Numbered from the stretch's first letter, positions 6,798-14,240 are shown. The stretch is 18,692 bases of DNA from CAYWFU01 sp964457585 (GCA_964457585.1 CAYWFU010000061.1:1-18692), one strand, 5' to 3'. Made by a program: numbers and translations. The notes: generated by a model not told the origin, from the letters alone.

Positions 6798-7444
6798 CTT
6801 TTTTTATCAATGCAGTTAATAAGGGTGTTGAAAACTGTGCCCATCTCGCCTTCGCCATTTATCAAACATAAATTTTCTTTATTTTTATAATAATCTTTAA
6901 GACTTGCTGTTTGATTTTTATAAACATTTAATCTATTTAATATTGTTTCTTCTTTATCATCATCTCTCTGATAAAGTTCTCCACCGCATTTATCACAAAT
7001 TCCTTCCTTAACAGGAGGTTGAAAATTTATATGATATCCTCTGCCGCATTGCTTGCATATTCTCCTGCCTGAAAGTCTCTTTACCAGACTTGAATCATCA
7101 ACTTCAAGACTGATTACAGCATCAATTTTTTTTCTTTTAATTTCTAATATTGAATTAAGAACTTCTGCTTGTGATAAGGTACGAGGAAAACCATCAAGAA
7201 TAAATCCGTATTTACAATCTTCTTCTTCAATTCTTTCTTTAATAATATCTACAACAACTGTATCAGGAACTAGTAATCCTTTATTCATATATTCATTAGC
7301 TCTTAAGCCTAATGATGTTTTATCTTTGACTGCTTTACGTAATATATCTCCAGTTGATATTTGTGGTATATTATATTTTTCTGCAATTTTTTTTGCTTGA
7401 GTGCCTTTCCCGCTTCCTGGAGCTCCTAGTAAAATTAAATTCAC
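6794..7444 (-). CDS. adk: Adenylate kinase, zinc-type LID
   Basis: This 216-residue cytosolic enzyme interconverts ATP + AMP and 2 ADP. It has the P-loop GAPGSGKGT at 7-15, the AMP-site TGD at 31-33, and the core motif LDGFPRT at 83-89. The long LID carries C130-x2-C133 and C150-x2-C153, the four-Cys zinc form found in many Gram-positive and other bacteria. The start is GTG 7444, with GGAG six bases upstream. It sits between secY (22-base gap) and map (overlap), a conserved spc-operon order that links nucleotide supply to translation. Confidence 0.97.
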   Translation of the reverse strand: MNLILLGAPGSGKGTQAKKIAEKYNIPQISTGDILRKAVKDKTSLGLRANEYMNKGLLVPDTVVVDIIKERIEEEDCKYGFILDGFPRTLSQAEVLNSILEIKRKKIDAVISLEVDDSSLVKRLSGRRICKQCGRGYHINFQPPVKEGICDKCGGELYQRDDDKEETILNRLNVYKNQTASLKDYYKNKENLCLINGEGEMGTVFNTLINCIDKKR

Positions 7445-7466
7445 ATTGCACTCCTTTTGATTTAAA

Positions 7467-8780
7467 CTACTCCCCTATTTCTGATTTCAATTTACCCTTT
7501 TTCATAAATCCATCATAATGACGCATTAAAAGATGAGATTCAATCTGTTTCATTGTATCTACAGATACTCCAACCAGAATTAAAAGTGAAGTACCGCCAA
7601 AATGAAACGGTATATTAAAAATTTTCCCGAGATAAATCGGTAAAATAGCGATCATAGCTACAAAAATAGCCCCAACTAATGTAATTTTATTCATTATATC
7701 TTCAATATATTCTGCAGTGGATGTTCCCGGACGAATACCAGGTATAAAACCACCGGATTTTTTAAGATTTTCAGCAATATCTGCCGGATTAAAACTCATC
7801 GCAGTATAAAAGAAACAGAAAAATATTATTAATGGAGCATAAATTAAAACATATAAAGCACCGCCTGGCTGCAAAAATCCGGCAATTTTAGTTATAAAAG
7901 GTTTATTAATAAATTGAGCTAATGTTCCCGGTATTATAATTATTGATGAAGCAAAAATTACTGCAATTACACCAGATTGATCGATTTTTAACGGCAAATG
8001 CGAACTCTGTCCACCATATGTTTTTTGTCCAATTATCCTGCGTGCATATTGTATTGGTATTTTACGATATCCTTCTTCAACATAAACTACAATTGCAATA
8101 ACTAATACAATGAGAACCAGCAAAAATAAAATTGAAAATATTTTTATTTCACCTGTTTGCACCAGACTAAATGTATTTGAGAAATCAGTTGGCAGTTCAG
8201 CAACAATACCTGATAAAATTAGCAATGATACTCCATTACCTATACCTCGTTCAGTTATCTGCTCTCCCAGCCATACTATAGTCATTGTACCTGCTGTAAA
8301 AGTTAGTGCTGTAATAATTCTAAAAAATACGCCCGGCATTTTAACAAAAATAACTCCACCCGGACCTGATAATCTTTCAAGACCAATACTCATAAACATT
8401 GATTGTACTAATGCTAATCCAACTGTAAGATAAAGTGAGTACTCTTTTATTTTTTTGTGTCCTTCGGACCCTTCTTTTGATAATTTTTCTAATGTGGGTA
8501 CTACAGAAGTTAAAAGCTGCATAATGATTGAAGAATTGATATATGGCATTACACCTAATGCGAATATACTTGCTCTTTTAAGTGCTCCTCCTGAAAACAT
8601 ATCAAACATTCCAAAAAGAGTACCTTTGGCTTGATTAAAAAAATTGGTAAGTGCCTGTCCATCAATACCTGGTGTTGGTATATGACATCCCAGGCGATAA
8701 ACAAGTATTACACCTAATGTAAAAAAAATTCTCTTTCTTAAATCAGATATATTAAAAATATTTTTTATATTATTTAGCAT
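7467..8780 (-). CDS. secY: Protein translocase channel subunit SecY
   Basis: 437 residues with ten hydrophobic segments, the core of the SecYEG channel that passes unfolded proteins through or into the inner membrane. The N-terminus has the typical ...RLGCHIPTPGID entry followed by the plug-region phrase MFSGGALKRASIFALGVMPY. Later come the GNGVSLLILSGIV segment, the RRIIGQ cytoplasmic loop (near 245-250) and KSGGFIPGIRPG, all characteristic of SecY. It starts 14 bases after rplO, behind GGAG, so it is expected to be cotranscribed with the ribosomal genes. No SecE or SecG gene is in the window. Confidence 0.97.
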   Translation of the reverse strand: MLNNIKNIFNISDLRKRIFFTLGVILVYRLGCHIPTPGIDGQALTNFFNQAKGTLFGMFDMFSGGALKRASIFALGVMPYINSSIIMQLLTSVVPTLEKLSKEGSEGHKKIKEYSLYLTVGLALVQSMFMSIGLERLSGPGGVIFVKMPGVFFRIITALTFTAGTMTIVWLGEQITERGIGNGVSLLILSGIVAELPTDFSNTFSLVQTGEIKIFSILFLLVLIVLVIAIVVYVEEGYRKIPIQYARRIIGQKTYGGQSSHLPLKIDQSGVIAVIFASSIIIIPGTLAQFINKPFITKIAGFLQPGGALYVLIYAPLIIFFCFFYTAMSFNPADIAENLKKSGGFIPGIRPGTSTAEYIEDIMNKITLVGAIFVAMIAILPIYLGKIFNIPFHFGGTSLLILVGVSVDTMKQIESHLLMRHYDGFMKKGKLKSEIGE

Positions 8781-8794
8781 TAATTACTCCAAAA

Positions 8795-9247
8795 CTAGTC
8801 TTTAATTATTTCAAATTGGCCATTAACTGATTTTATTTTTTCTAAAGCTGATTTTGAAAAAGCGTGAGCTTTTATTAACAGTTTTTTCTTCAGTTCTCCA
8901 TTTCCTAAAATTTTAATTTTTGATGCCTTTTCTCTAACGATTCCTTTTTCTAATAAGGATTGGAGATTAATTTCTTTGCCATCTTCAAAAACATTTAAAT
9001 CCTCAACGTTCACAATGTTAAATATTTCTTTATTTCTATTTGTAAATCCACGTTTGGGGATCCTTCTTACAAGAGGCATCTGTCCACCTTCAAACCCAAG
9101 CTTTCTTGAATATCCGGCTCGAGCTTTTTGTCCCTTATGCCCTTTACATGAAGTTTTGCCATGTCCAGATCCGCTACCCTTGCCAATCATTTTTCCTTTT
9201 TTTGTACTGTTTGGTTTGGGTGCAAGTTCGTTTAATCTAACTGCCAT
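8795..9247 (-). CDS. rplO: Ribosomal protein uL15
   Basis: This 150-residue large-subunit protein has a Gly/Lys-rich N-terminal arm (KKGKMIGKGSGSGHGKTSCK, then GHKGQKARAG) that threads through 23S rRNA, followed by GGQMPLVRRIPKRGF. The C-terminal globular domain ends with a helix and KSVNGQFEII. Length is normal. It starts 19 bases after the rpmD stop and is followed closely by secY, the canonical spc order. Confidence 0.97.
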   Translation of the reverse strand: MAVRLNELAPKPNSTKKGKMIGKGSGSGHGKTSCKGHKGQKARAGYSRKLGFEGGQMPLVRRIPKRGFTNRNKEIFNIVNVEDLNVFEDGKEINLQSLLEKGIVREKASKIKILGNGELKKKLLIKAHAFSKSALEKIKSVNGQFEIIKD

Positions 9248-9266
9248 ATTATTACTCCTATTTTAT

Positions 9267-9458
9267 CTAAATTTCTTCAATTTTTAATAAGTAATTCACT
9301 TTATCAATCATACCTGATATTTGTGGTGTGTTTGAATGAACCACAAAATTTCCAATTTTATGTAATCCCAGAGCTCTTACAGTATTTCTATGCTTTTCTT
9401 GAACTCCTATAAGACTTTTAATAAGTGTAACCTTAAAATTTTTATTTATTTTTACCAT
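9267..9458 (-). CDS. rpmD: Ribosomal protein uL30
   Basis: 63 residues with the uL30 signature: a beta strand VTLIKSLIGVQEKHRNTVRA followed by LGLHKIG and a C-terminal helix (QISGMIDKVNYLLKIEE). L30 sits near the 5S rRNA region of the 50S subunit. The ATG follows an AGGTGT Shine-Dalgarno. The 58-base gap from rpsE is one of the longer spacers in this part of the cluster, but I see no clear structure in it. Confidence 0.95.
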   Translation of the reverse strand: MVKINKNFKVTLIKSLIGVQEKHRNTVRALGLHKIGNFVVHSNTPQISGMIDKVNYLLKIEEI

Positions 9459-9516
9459 AATACACCTCTTGTATTTACACTCTATCTACATACTTAGATA
9501 TTAGTGTAAAATTATT

Positions 9517-10056
9517 TTATTTTACATTTTCTGCTTCTTCAGTATTTTTTTCTTCAACAGGCACTTCTTCCTCGGTTGTCTTTCCACGTAAACTATTCAT
9601 TTTTTCTTTACTTCTTAGCATTTTCAAAGCAGTAATAGTTGCTCTAACAGTATTCAATGGATTATTTGAACCAAGAGATTTAGTTAATACATCTTGTATC
9701 CCTGCCAGCTCTAATACAGCTTTAACTGCATAGCCAGCTATCAAACCTGTTCCTTCTGTCGCTGGTTTTAACAATACCTTTCCAGAACCATAGTTACCTA
9801 TTACTTCGTGTGGAATTGTTGTTTTATAAATAGGAACTTTAACTAAATTTTTTTTAGCATCCTGAATAGCTTTTAAAATAGCTCCGGCAACTTCTCTCGA
9901 TTTCCCATAACCATCTCCAACATGGCCTTTTCCGTCACCTATTACCACTAATGCACTAAAACTAAATCTTCTTCCACCCTTAATAACCTTAGCAACTCGA
10001 TTGATCTTTACTACTTTATCTACTAATTCTAATTCTTCCGGATTAATGCGTACCAA
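9517..10056 (-). CDS. rpsE: Ribosomal protein uS5
   Basis: This 179-residue small-subunit protein is involved in decoding accuracy and the mRNA entry tunnel. The N-terminal double-stranded-RNA-binding half holds VVKINRVAKVIKGGRRFSFS and VIGDGKGHVGDGYGKSREV. The C-terminal half holds PATEGTGLIAGYAVKAVLELAG and a run through NPLNTVRAT. The tail after about 158 is Glu-rich (EEEVPVEEKNTEEAE) and probably disordered. The start is TTG at 10056, fixed by GGAGGTG five bases upstream. Confidence 0.96.
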   Translation of the reverse strand: MVRINPEELELVDKVVKINRVAKVIKGGRRFSFSALVVIGDGKGHVGDGYGKSREVAGAILKAIQDAKKNLVKVPIYKTTIPHEVIGNYGSGKVLLKPATEGTGLIAGYAVKAVLELAGIQDVLTKSLGSNNPLNTVRATITALKMLRSKEKMNSLRGKTTEEEVPVEEKNTEEAENVK

Positions 10057-10072
10057 TGTGTCACCTCCATAA

Positions 10073-10438
10073 TTAGAAAATCAGCCCATTTTCTCTTGCA
10101 GCATCTGCTAATGCTTTTATTTTACCGTGGTATAAATATCCACCCTTATCAAAAACAACATTTTTTATACCCTGATTAACTGCTTTTCTGGCTATTGCCT
10201 GCCCAACTAATTTTGCAGCATCTATGTTTTTCCCTGACTTAACTTTACTTTGAATTTCAGAATCTAATGTCGATTCGGATAACAATACATGCCCAGTTTC
10301 ATCATCTATTAACTGTACATATATATTTTTCAAACTGCGAAAAATACTCATTCTGGGTTTTTCTTTTATCCCTGAAATCTTTTTTCTGACACGATCATGT
10401 CTTTTTTCATGCGCTAATTTTTTATTATTTTTATGCAT
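10073..10438 (-). CDS. rplR: Ribosomal protein uL18
   Basis: 121 residues; binds 5S rRNA in the central protuberance of the 50S subunit. The basic N-terminal arm (RHDRVRKKISG) is followed by PRMSIFRSLKNIYVQLIDDE, LSESTLDSE, and the C-terminal AIARKAVNQGIKNVVFDKGG, then GRIKALADAARENGL-type sequence (here GKIKALADAARENGL). Length and motifs are standard. GAGAGG precedes the ATG. The gene sits between rplF and rpsE with short gaps. Confidence 0.96.
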   Translation of the reverse strand: MHKNNKKLAHEKRHDRVRKKISGIKEKPRMSIFRSLKNIYVQLIDDETGHVLLSESTLDSEIQSKVKSGKNIDAAKLVGQAIARKAVNQGIKNVVFDKGGYLYHGKIKALADAARENGLIF

Positions 10439-10464
10439 ATTAAAAACCTCTCTTTATGTTGTAA

Positions 10465-11004
10465 CTATTTCTTTGCTGATTTTCCAGCTTTTCTTCTTAT
10501 ATATTCATTTGCTATTTTTATACCTTTTACCTTATAAGGATCTGGAATTCTAAATGATTTTATCGTTGCAGTTACATGTCCAACAAGCTGCTTATCAATC
10601 CCATTGACAAAAATAACATTCTGCTCTTCAAGCTTTATTTCAATTCCATCAGGAATATTATAAACTATTGGATGTGAATAACCCAGCTGAATTGATAATA
10701 TTTTACCGCTTAATTGCGCTCTAAATCCAACACCTGAAATTTCCAGTTTTTTCTGGAAACCTGTGGTAACACCAGCTATCATATTATCAATTAATTTCCT
10801 TGTAAGTCCATGTAGAGATTTATAATAATTATTATTATCAGATCTTACTACTTTGATAATATTTCCTTCTTTTTGAATTTTTAAATTTTTATCAAACTGC
10901 TGTTTTATTTTACCCTTTTTTCCTTCAACTAATATTTCATTATTATTTATTTCAACTTTTACGCCATCAGGAATAACTATGGGTAATAAACCAATTCTAG
11001 ACAT
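10465..11004 (-). CDS. rplF: Ribosomal protein uL6
   Basis: 179 residues from the ATG at 11004, which gives the normal MSRIG start; a GTG at 11016 in the same frame lies over the GGAGG ribosome site and is unlikely. Two repeated alpha/beta domains are visible. The second ends with the L6 signature GHVTATIKSFRIPDPYKVKG followed by IKIANEYIRRKAGKS. L6 lies near the sarcin-ricin loop, where elongation factors bind. Confidence 0.96.
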   Translation of the reverse strand: MSRIGLLPIVIPDGVKVEINNNEILVEGKKGKIKQQFDKNLKIQKEGNIIKVVRSDNNNYYKSLHGLTRKLIDNMIAGVTTGFQKKLEISGVGFRAQLSGKILSIQLGYSHPIVYNIPDGIEIKLEEQNVIFVNGIDKQLVGHVTATIKSFRIPDPYKVKGIKIANEYIRRKAGKSAKK

Positions 11005-11029
11005 AATTTCCTCCACGAAAATAAATTAG

Positions 11030-11045
11030 GCTTGATAAATCAAGC
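11030..11045. repeat. Small hairpin between rpsH and rplF
   Basis: GCTTGATAAATCAAGC is a perfect inverted repeat: a stem of 6-7 pairs around a 2-4 base loop. It lies in the 54-base spacer between the rpsH stop and the rplF start. It is not followed by a T-run, so it is not a convincing terminator. It could stabilise or punctuate the transcript. Confidence 0.4.
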
Positions 11046-11058
11046 AACTTCAATTAAA

Positions 11059-11457
11059 TTACCATATATAACATAATACTTCTCCACCCGCATTCAATTT
11101 TCTGGAATCCTTATCTGTTACAATTCCCTGTGAGGTGGAAATAATTGCAGTTCCCATTCCACGTAAAACATATGGAATCTTATTTGCTCTGCAATAAACT
11201 CTTAAACCTGGTTTACTTATCCTTACTAACTGATTAATAACTTTTTCTTTATTAACACCATACTTAAGATATACTCTGATAAGTCCTTGTTTTCTATCTT
11301 CAATGTATTTATAATTTTTAATATAACCTTCATTTTTCAAAATTTTAGCAACTTCAATTTTCAATTTTGACGCAGGAATATCTACCTTTTCATGAAAAGC
11401 ATTATTCGCATTTCTTATTCTGGTAAGCATATCTGCGATTGGATCTGTCATTGACAT
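11059..11457 (-). CDS. rpsH: Ribosomal protein uS8
   Basis: This 132-residue protein binds helix 21 of 16S rRNA and, in enterobacteria, represses the spc operon. The N-terminus MTDPIADMLTRIRNANNAFH and the C-terminal signature GTAIISTSQGIVTDKDSRKL, then GGEVLCYIW, are textbook. I use the first ATG (11457), seven bases after GGAGGTG, although the third codon is also ATG. The spacer to rpsN is 60 bases, and a short GAGC/GCTC inverted repeat lies near its ribosome site. Confidence 0.97.
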   Translation of the reverse strand: MSMTDPIADMLTRIRNANNAFHEKVDIPASKLKIEVAKILKNEGYIKNYKYIEDRKQGLIRVYLKYGVNKEKVINQLVRISKPGLRVYCRANKIPYVLRGMGTAIISTSQGIVTDKDSRKLNAGGEVLCYIW

Positions 11458-11517
11458 ATCAATTCACCTCCGAGCTTATTGCTCTTTTATCTACAAAATA
11501 TAATTGTCATTTTAATA

Positions 11518-11703
11518 TTACCAACTTGCTTTTATTACTCCGGGAATCTGGCCATCAAGGGCTAGTTTTCTAAAACATAACCGACACATATCAAATTTTC
11601 TATAATAGCCTCTTGACCTTCCGCAAATTTTACATCTATTGTATTTACGGACTTTATATTTTGGTTCTTTTCTATTTTTTATTATCCAGGATTTCTTAGC
11701 CAA
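11518..11703 (-). CDS. rpsN: Ribosomal protein uS14, zinc-binding type
   Basis: 61 residues, the short zinc-containing (C+) form of S14, against about 100 in E. coli. The four ligands are in CKIC (24-27) and CRLC (40-43), followed by RKLALDGQIPGVIKASW, the standard end. S14 assembles into the head of the 30S subunit. The start codon is TTG at 11703, fixed by GGAGG six bases upstream. Confidence 0.97.
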   Translation of the reverse strand: MAKKSWIIKNRKEPKYKVRKYNRCKICGRSRGYYRKFDMCRLCFRKLALDGQIPGVIKASW

Positions 11704-11753
11704 ATTAACCTCCTTCTTAATAAATTACTTTTATTTGCATATGATGTTTTTCA

Positions 11754-12302
11754 TTAATCTTTTCTAAATGGCATTCCAAAATATGTCAGCAATTCCTTTG
11801 CTTCTTCATCACTATTTGCTGTTGTAACAAATACAATATCCATACCTCGAATTTGATCAATTTTGTCATAATCAATTTCAGGAAAAATTATCTGTTCTTT
11901 AATCCCAAGAGTGTAATTTCCTCTACCATCAAATGATTTAACAGGAACACCTCTGAAATCACGTATTCTTGGTAAGGTTGTATTAATAAATCTATCTAAA
12001 AATTCATACATTTTGCTTCGTCGTAAAGTAACCTTACATCCAACCGGGATACCCTGTCTTACTTTGAAAGCAGCAATTGATTTGCGTGCCCGCCGAACTA
12101 TTGGACGCTGTCCGGTAATAAGTTTTAATTCTTCTTGTGCTACGTCCATAGCTTTCTGATCCTGCACTGCTTCCCCTACTCCCATATTTACAACTATCTT
12201 TTCTATATATGGGACCTGCATTTTATTTTTATATCCAAACCTCTGGATCATCTTAGGAGTTACGTCCTCATCAAATTTTTTTTTCATTCTTGGAATATTC
12301 AT
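11754..12302 (-). CDS. rplE: Ribosomal protein uL5
   Basis: 182 residues; contacts 5S rRNA and the P-site tRNA. Motifs include the KMQVPYIEKIVVNMGVGEAV segment near the N-terminus, ITGQRPIVRRARKSIAAFKV, RQGIPVGCKVTLRR, FINTTLPRIRDFRGV and FPEIDYDKIDQIRGMDI. The ATG is preceded by a double Shine-Dalgarno (AGGAGGTAGGAGG), which may help translation after the AT-rich structured spacer upstream. Confidence 0.97.
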   Translation of the reverse strand: MNIPRMKKKFDEDVTPKMIQRFGYKNKMQVPYIEKIVVNMGVGEAVQDQKAMDVAQEELKLITGQRPIVRRARKSIAAFKVRQGIPVGCKVTLRRSKMYEFLDRFINTTLPRIRDFRGVPVKSFDGRGNYTLGIKEQIIFPEIDYDKIDQIRGMDIVFVTTANSDEEAKELLTYFGMPFRKD

Positions 12303-12322
12303 GCTTCCTCCTACCTCCTATG

Positions 12323-12397
12323 TTAAAAGTTATAAGGTTTAAAGTTTATAAAGTTGTTGGTTAAGAACTTTAAAACTTTTAACTTTTTAACTTTATT
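12323..12397. repeat. Long AT-rich inverted repeat in the rplX-rplE spacer
   Basis: The 105-base spacer holds degenerate copies of an AAAGTT unit on one side (TTAAAAGTTATAAGG, TTTAAAGTTTATAAAGTT) and its complement on the other (AACTTTAAAACTTTTAACTT). The transcript could fold into an imperfect AT-rich hairpin of roughly 30 pairs around GTTGGTTAAG. The units recur about every 7-9 bases. It lies just before the double ribosome site of rplE. Its role is unknown. Confidence 0.55.
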
Positions 12398-12407
12398 CTT
12401 TATTTAT

Positions 12408-12746
12408 CTATTTTTCAATCATTTCTCCGCAATTTTTACAAATGCGTAATTTTTTACCCTCAGCTAAAACCGTTTTACCTGTTCTTGCTGGTTTATTACA
12501 TTTAGGGCAGATTAATTTCAAATTACTTATATTTATGGAACCTTCTTTTTCTATAATTCCACCCTGCTGGGCTCCATCCTGTCCTCTATATGAACGCTTA
12601 TGCCGTTTAATAACATTTACTTTTTCAACAATCGCACGTTTTTTTTCTGGAATAACCTTAAGTATTTTACCTGTTTTCCCTTTATCTTTACCCTTCGTAA
12701 CAACCACTGTGTCATTCTTTTTTACATGAAATTTAACAACTGACAT
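12408..12746 (-). CDS. rplX: Ribosomal protein uL24, with zinc-ribbon C-terminus
   Basis: This 112-residue protein initiates 50S assembly. The N-terminal KOW motif is clear (KNDTVVVTKGKDKGKTGKIL). RAIVEKVNVIKRHKRS and GGIIEKEGSINISNLKLI follow. The C-terminus carries two Cys pairs, CPKC and CKNC, a zinc ribbon seen in many but not all bacterial L24 proteins. It starts 47 bases after rplN. Confidence 0.97.
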   Translation of the reverse strand: MSVVKFHVKKNDTVVVTKGKDKGKTGKILKVIPEKKRAIVEKVNVIKRHKRSYRGQDGAQQGGIIEKEGSINISNLKLICPKCNKPARTGKTVLAEGKKLRICKNCGEMIEK

Positions 12747-12793
12747 CTTTTCTCCTTTAACCAGTGCGGCAGTACGATAGTTTTCACATCAAC

Positions 12794-13162
12794 TCAGATT
12801 ACTTCTGGAGCTAATGAAACTATCTTCATGAAATTTTTTTCTCTTAATTCTCTTGCAATAGGTCCAAATATACGGCTTCCGCGTGGTTCATTTTGATCAT
12901 TGATAATTACAGCAGCATTATTATCAAATCTAATATATGTGCCATCTTTGCGGCTCATTTCCTTTACTGTCCGCACAACCACGGCTTTAACCACTTCACT
13001 TTTCTTTACTGTGCCATCCGGTGCAGCATCTTTAACACTGCCGACAATAATATCGCCGACTCTGGCATACTGCTTATTTGAACCACCCATTACTCTAATA
13101 CACATAATTTTCTTTGCACCTGAATTATCTGCAACATCTAATACTGTTTGAGGTCGTATCAT
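12794..13162 (-). CDS. rplN: Ribosomal protein uL14
   Basis: 122 residues, the universal length. Binds 23S rRNA at the subunit interface and helps form bridges to the 30S. Signature stretches are MIRPQTVLDVADNSGAKKIM, VGDIIVGSVKDAAPDG, KKSEVVKAVVVRT, FDNNAAVIINDQNEPRGSRI and FGPIARELREKNFMKIVSLA. It follows rpsQ by 18 bases behind AGGAG. Confidence 0.97.
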   Translation of the reverse strand: MIRPQTVLDVADNSGAKKIMCIRVMGGSNKQYARVGDIIVGSVKDAAPDGTVKKSEVVKAVVVRTVKEMSRKDGTYIRFDNNAAVIINDQNEPRGSRIFGPIARELREKNFMKIVSLAPEVI

Positions 13163-13180
13163 ATAAAAACTCCTTTAAAC

Positions 13181-13483
13181 TTAAGCTTTAGGTTGTTCTT
13201 TATTATCCAAAGCTTCATCATTTAATTCATCAACTATACTTTTTTCTAAAATTTCAATTAATCTCCAGCATTTTGTCTTACTTAACGGACGTGTTTCTAT
13301 AGCGCGTATAATATCACCTATTTTGCTTGAATTCTTTTCATCATGTATTTTAAATTTTGATATTCTTTTAATTATTTTTCCATAGGTAGCATGTCTTGTA
13401 CGACGTTCGACTAAAACAGTTCTTGTTTTATTCATCTTATCGCTAACAACTTTACCTACCAATTGCTTTCTATTTTCTTTCAT
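13181..13483 (-). CDS. rpsQ: Ribosomal protein uS17
   Basis: 100 residues; an OB-fold protein bound to the 5' domain of 16S rRNA. Recognisable stretches are KQLVGKVVSDKMNKTRTVLV, HATYGKIIKRISKFKIHDE and GDIIRAIETRPLSKTKCWRL. The tail after about residue 80 is an acidic extension (DELNDEALDNKEQPKA) beyond the core, as in several phyla. The 109-base gap to the upstream rpmC is filled by repeat copy 3, the only large break between these two genes. Confidence 0.96.
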   Translation of the reverse strand: MKENRKQLVGKVVSDKMNKTRTVLVERRTRHATYGKIIKRISKFKIHDEKNSSKIGDIIRAIETRPLSKTKCWRLIEILEKSIVDELNDEALDNKEQPKA

Positions 13484-13524
13484 TGATTCCTCCCGCAGAA
13501 GTAATAACCTATAACTTATTTTTT

Positions 13525-13613
13525 ATCTGGAAGTGCCAATTCATGGCACAAATATAATAATAATCTTCCTATCAGAGAAGATACCCCGCAGCTTACTGCG
13601 GGGTAGATTCATT
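13525..13613. repeat. Structured dispersed repeat, copy 3 (inverted, diverged)
   Basis: This is the inverted relative of the copies at 1798 and 14241. Read on the minus strand it starts AATGAA, has a hairpin TACCCCGCAG/CTGCGGGGTA (13582-13605), the conserved TCTCTGATAGGAA linker, then GTGCCA/TGGCAC and ends CTTCCAGATA. The first stem pairs perfectly although its bases differ from the other copies. The inner CCCTGCAG hairpin of the other copies is missing, leaving only the outer GTGCCA stem. Its start overlaps the last codons of rpmC. Confidence 0.8.
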
Positions 13614-13796
13614 TAGAACTGTTAATATTCTTGCAATTTCTTTGCGCAGAATTTGAATGCTCCGATAATTTGGAGTCCCGCCGCCAACAACTTTCTGGCA
13701 TCTTATTCCAAAAAGTTTTGCTCGTGCACTTTCAAGTTCTTTAAAAAGCTCTTCTTTTCCCATATTTCTAAATTCAGAAATTCTATTGTTCTTCAT
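13593..13796 (-). CDS. rpmC: Ribosomal protein uL29, C-terminus supplied by a repeat
   Basis: 67 residues from the ATG at 13796, chosen because AGGTGAA lies just upstream; a GTG at 13805 would sit on that ribosome site. Two long helices form the L29 hairpin: FRNMGKEELFKELESARAKL and RSIQILRKEIARILTVLNE, separated by the FGIRCQKVVGGGTPN loop. L29 sits at the nascent-chain exit of the 50S subunit. The start overlaps rplP by 14 bases. The last residues, NESTPQ, and the stop are encoded inside repeat copy 3: the TAA is in the loop of its first hairpin. Confidence 0.94.
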   Translation of the reverse strand: MKNNRISEFRNMGKEELFKELESARAKLFGIRCQKVVGGGTPNYRSIQILRKEIARILTVLNESTPQ

Positions 13797-14217
13797 ATAC
13801 TTCACCTATTATCCTTCTTTTTACAAATCTTGTTTTTATAGGCAATTTATGAGATGCAAGTCTCATTGCCTCTTTTGCTTCCACTTCTGTAACACCGCCT
13901 ATTTCAAATAAAATCCTGCCTGGCTTTACAGGAGCTACCCATGATTCCGGAGCACCTTTACCTTTACCCATTCTTGTTTCAGCGGGTTTTTTTGATACCG
14001 GTTTATCCGGGAAAATTCTAATCCATACTTTCCCCGTTTTTTTAACAAATCTTGTCATAGCAATACGTGAAGCTTCTATCTGCTGTGCTGTAATCCAATA
14101 AGGATCCAGCGTCTGCAATCCATATTCACCAAAATTTAATGTATCTCCACCTTTAGCTCTACCTTTTAATCTGCCACGCTGAGCTTTTCTATATTTTACT
14201 TTTGATGGCATTAACAT
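13783..14217 (-). CDS. rplP: Ribosomal protein uL16
   Basis: 144 residues; it lies between the A site and the central protuberance of the 50S. The start MLMPSKVKYRKAQRGRLKG is the family form. GLQTLDPYWITAQQIEASRI, KTGKVWIRIFPDKPVSKKPA, RMGKGKGAPESWVAPVKPGR and EAMRLASHKLPIKTRF follow in order. The spacer before it, from rpsC, is almost entirely repeat copy 2, so its ribosome site (GGGGAGATATAA) lies just downstream of that structured element. Confidence 0.97.
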   Translation of the reverse strand: MLMPSKVKYRKAQRGRLKGRAKGGDTLNFGEYGLQTLDPYWITAQQIEASRIAMTRFVKKTGKVWIRIFPDKPVSKKPAETRMGKGKGAPESWVAPVKPGRILFEIGGVTEVEAKEAMRLASHKLPIKTRFVKRRIIGEVYEEQ

Positions 14218-14240
14218 AATTTATATCTCCCCTGCATTTA

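Noticed and set aside
11005..11016. GTG at 11016 as start of rplF
   Set aside because: The GTG overlaps the GGAGG ribosome site that serves the ATG at 11004, which gives the normal MSRIG N-terminus.
12900..13151. Plus-strand ORFs across the ribosomal genes, such as this one over rplN
   Set aside because: They mirror highly conserved minus-strand genes, lack ribosome sites and show no recognisable protein features.
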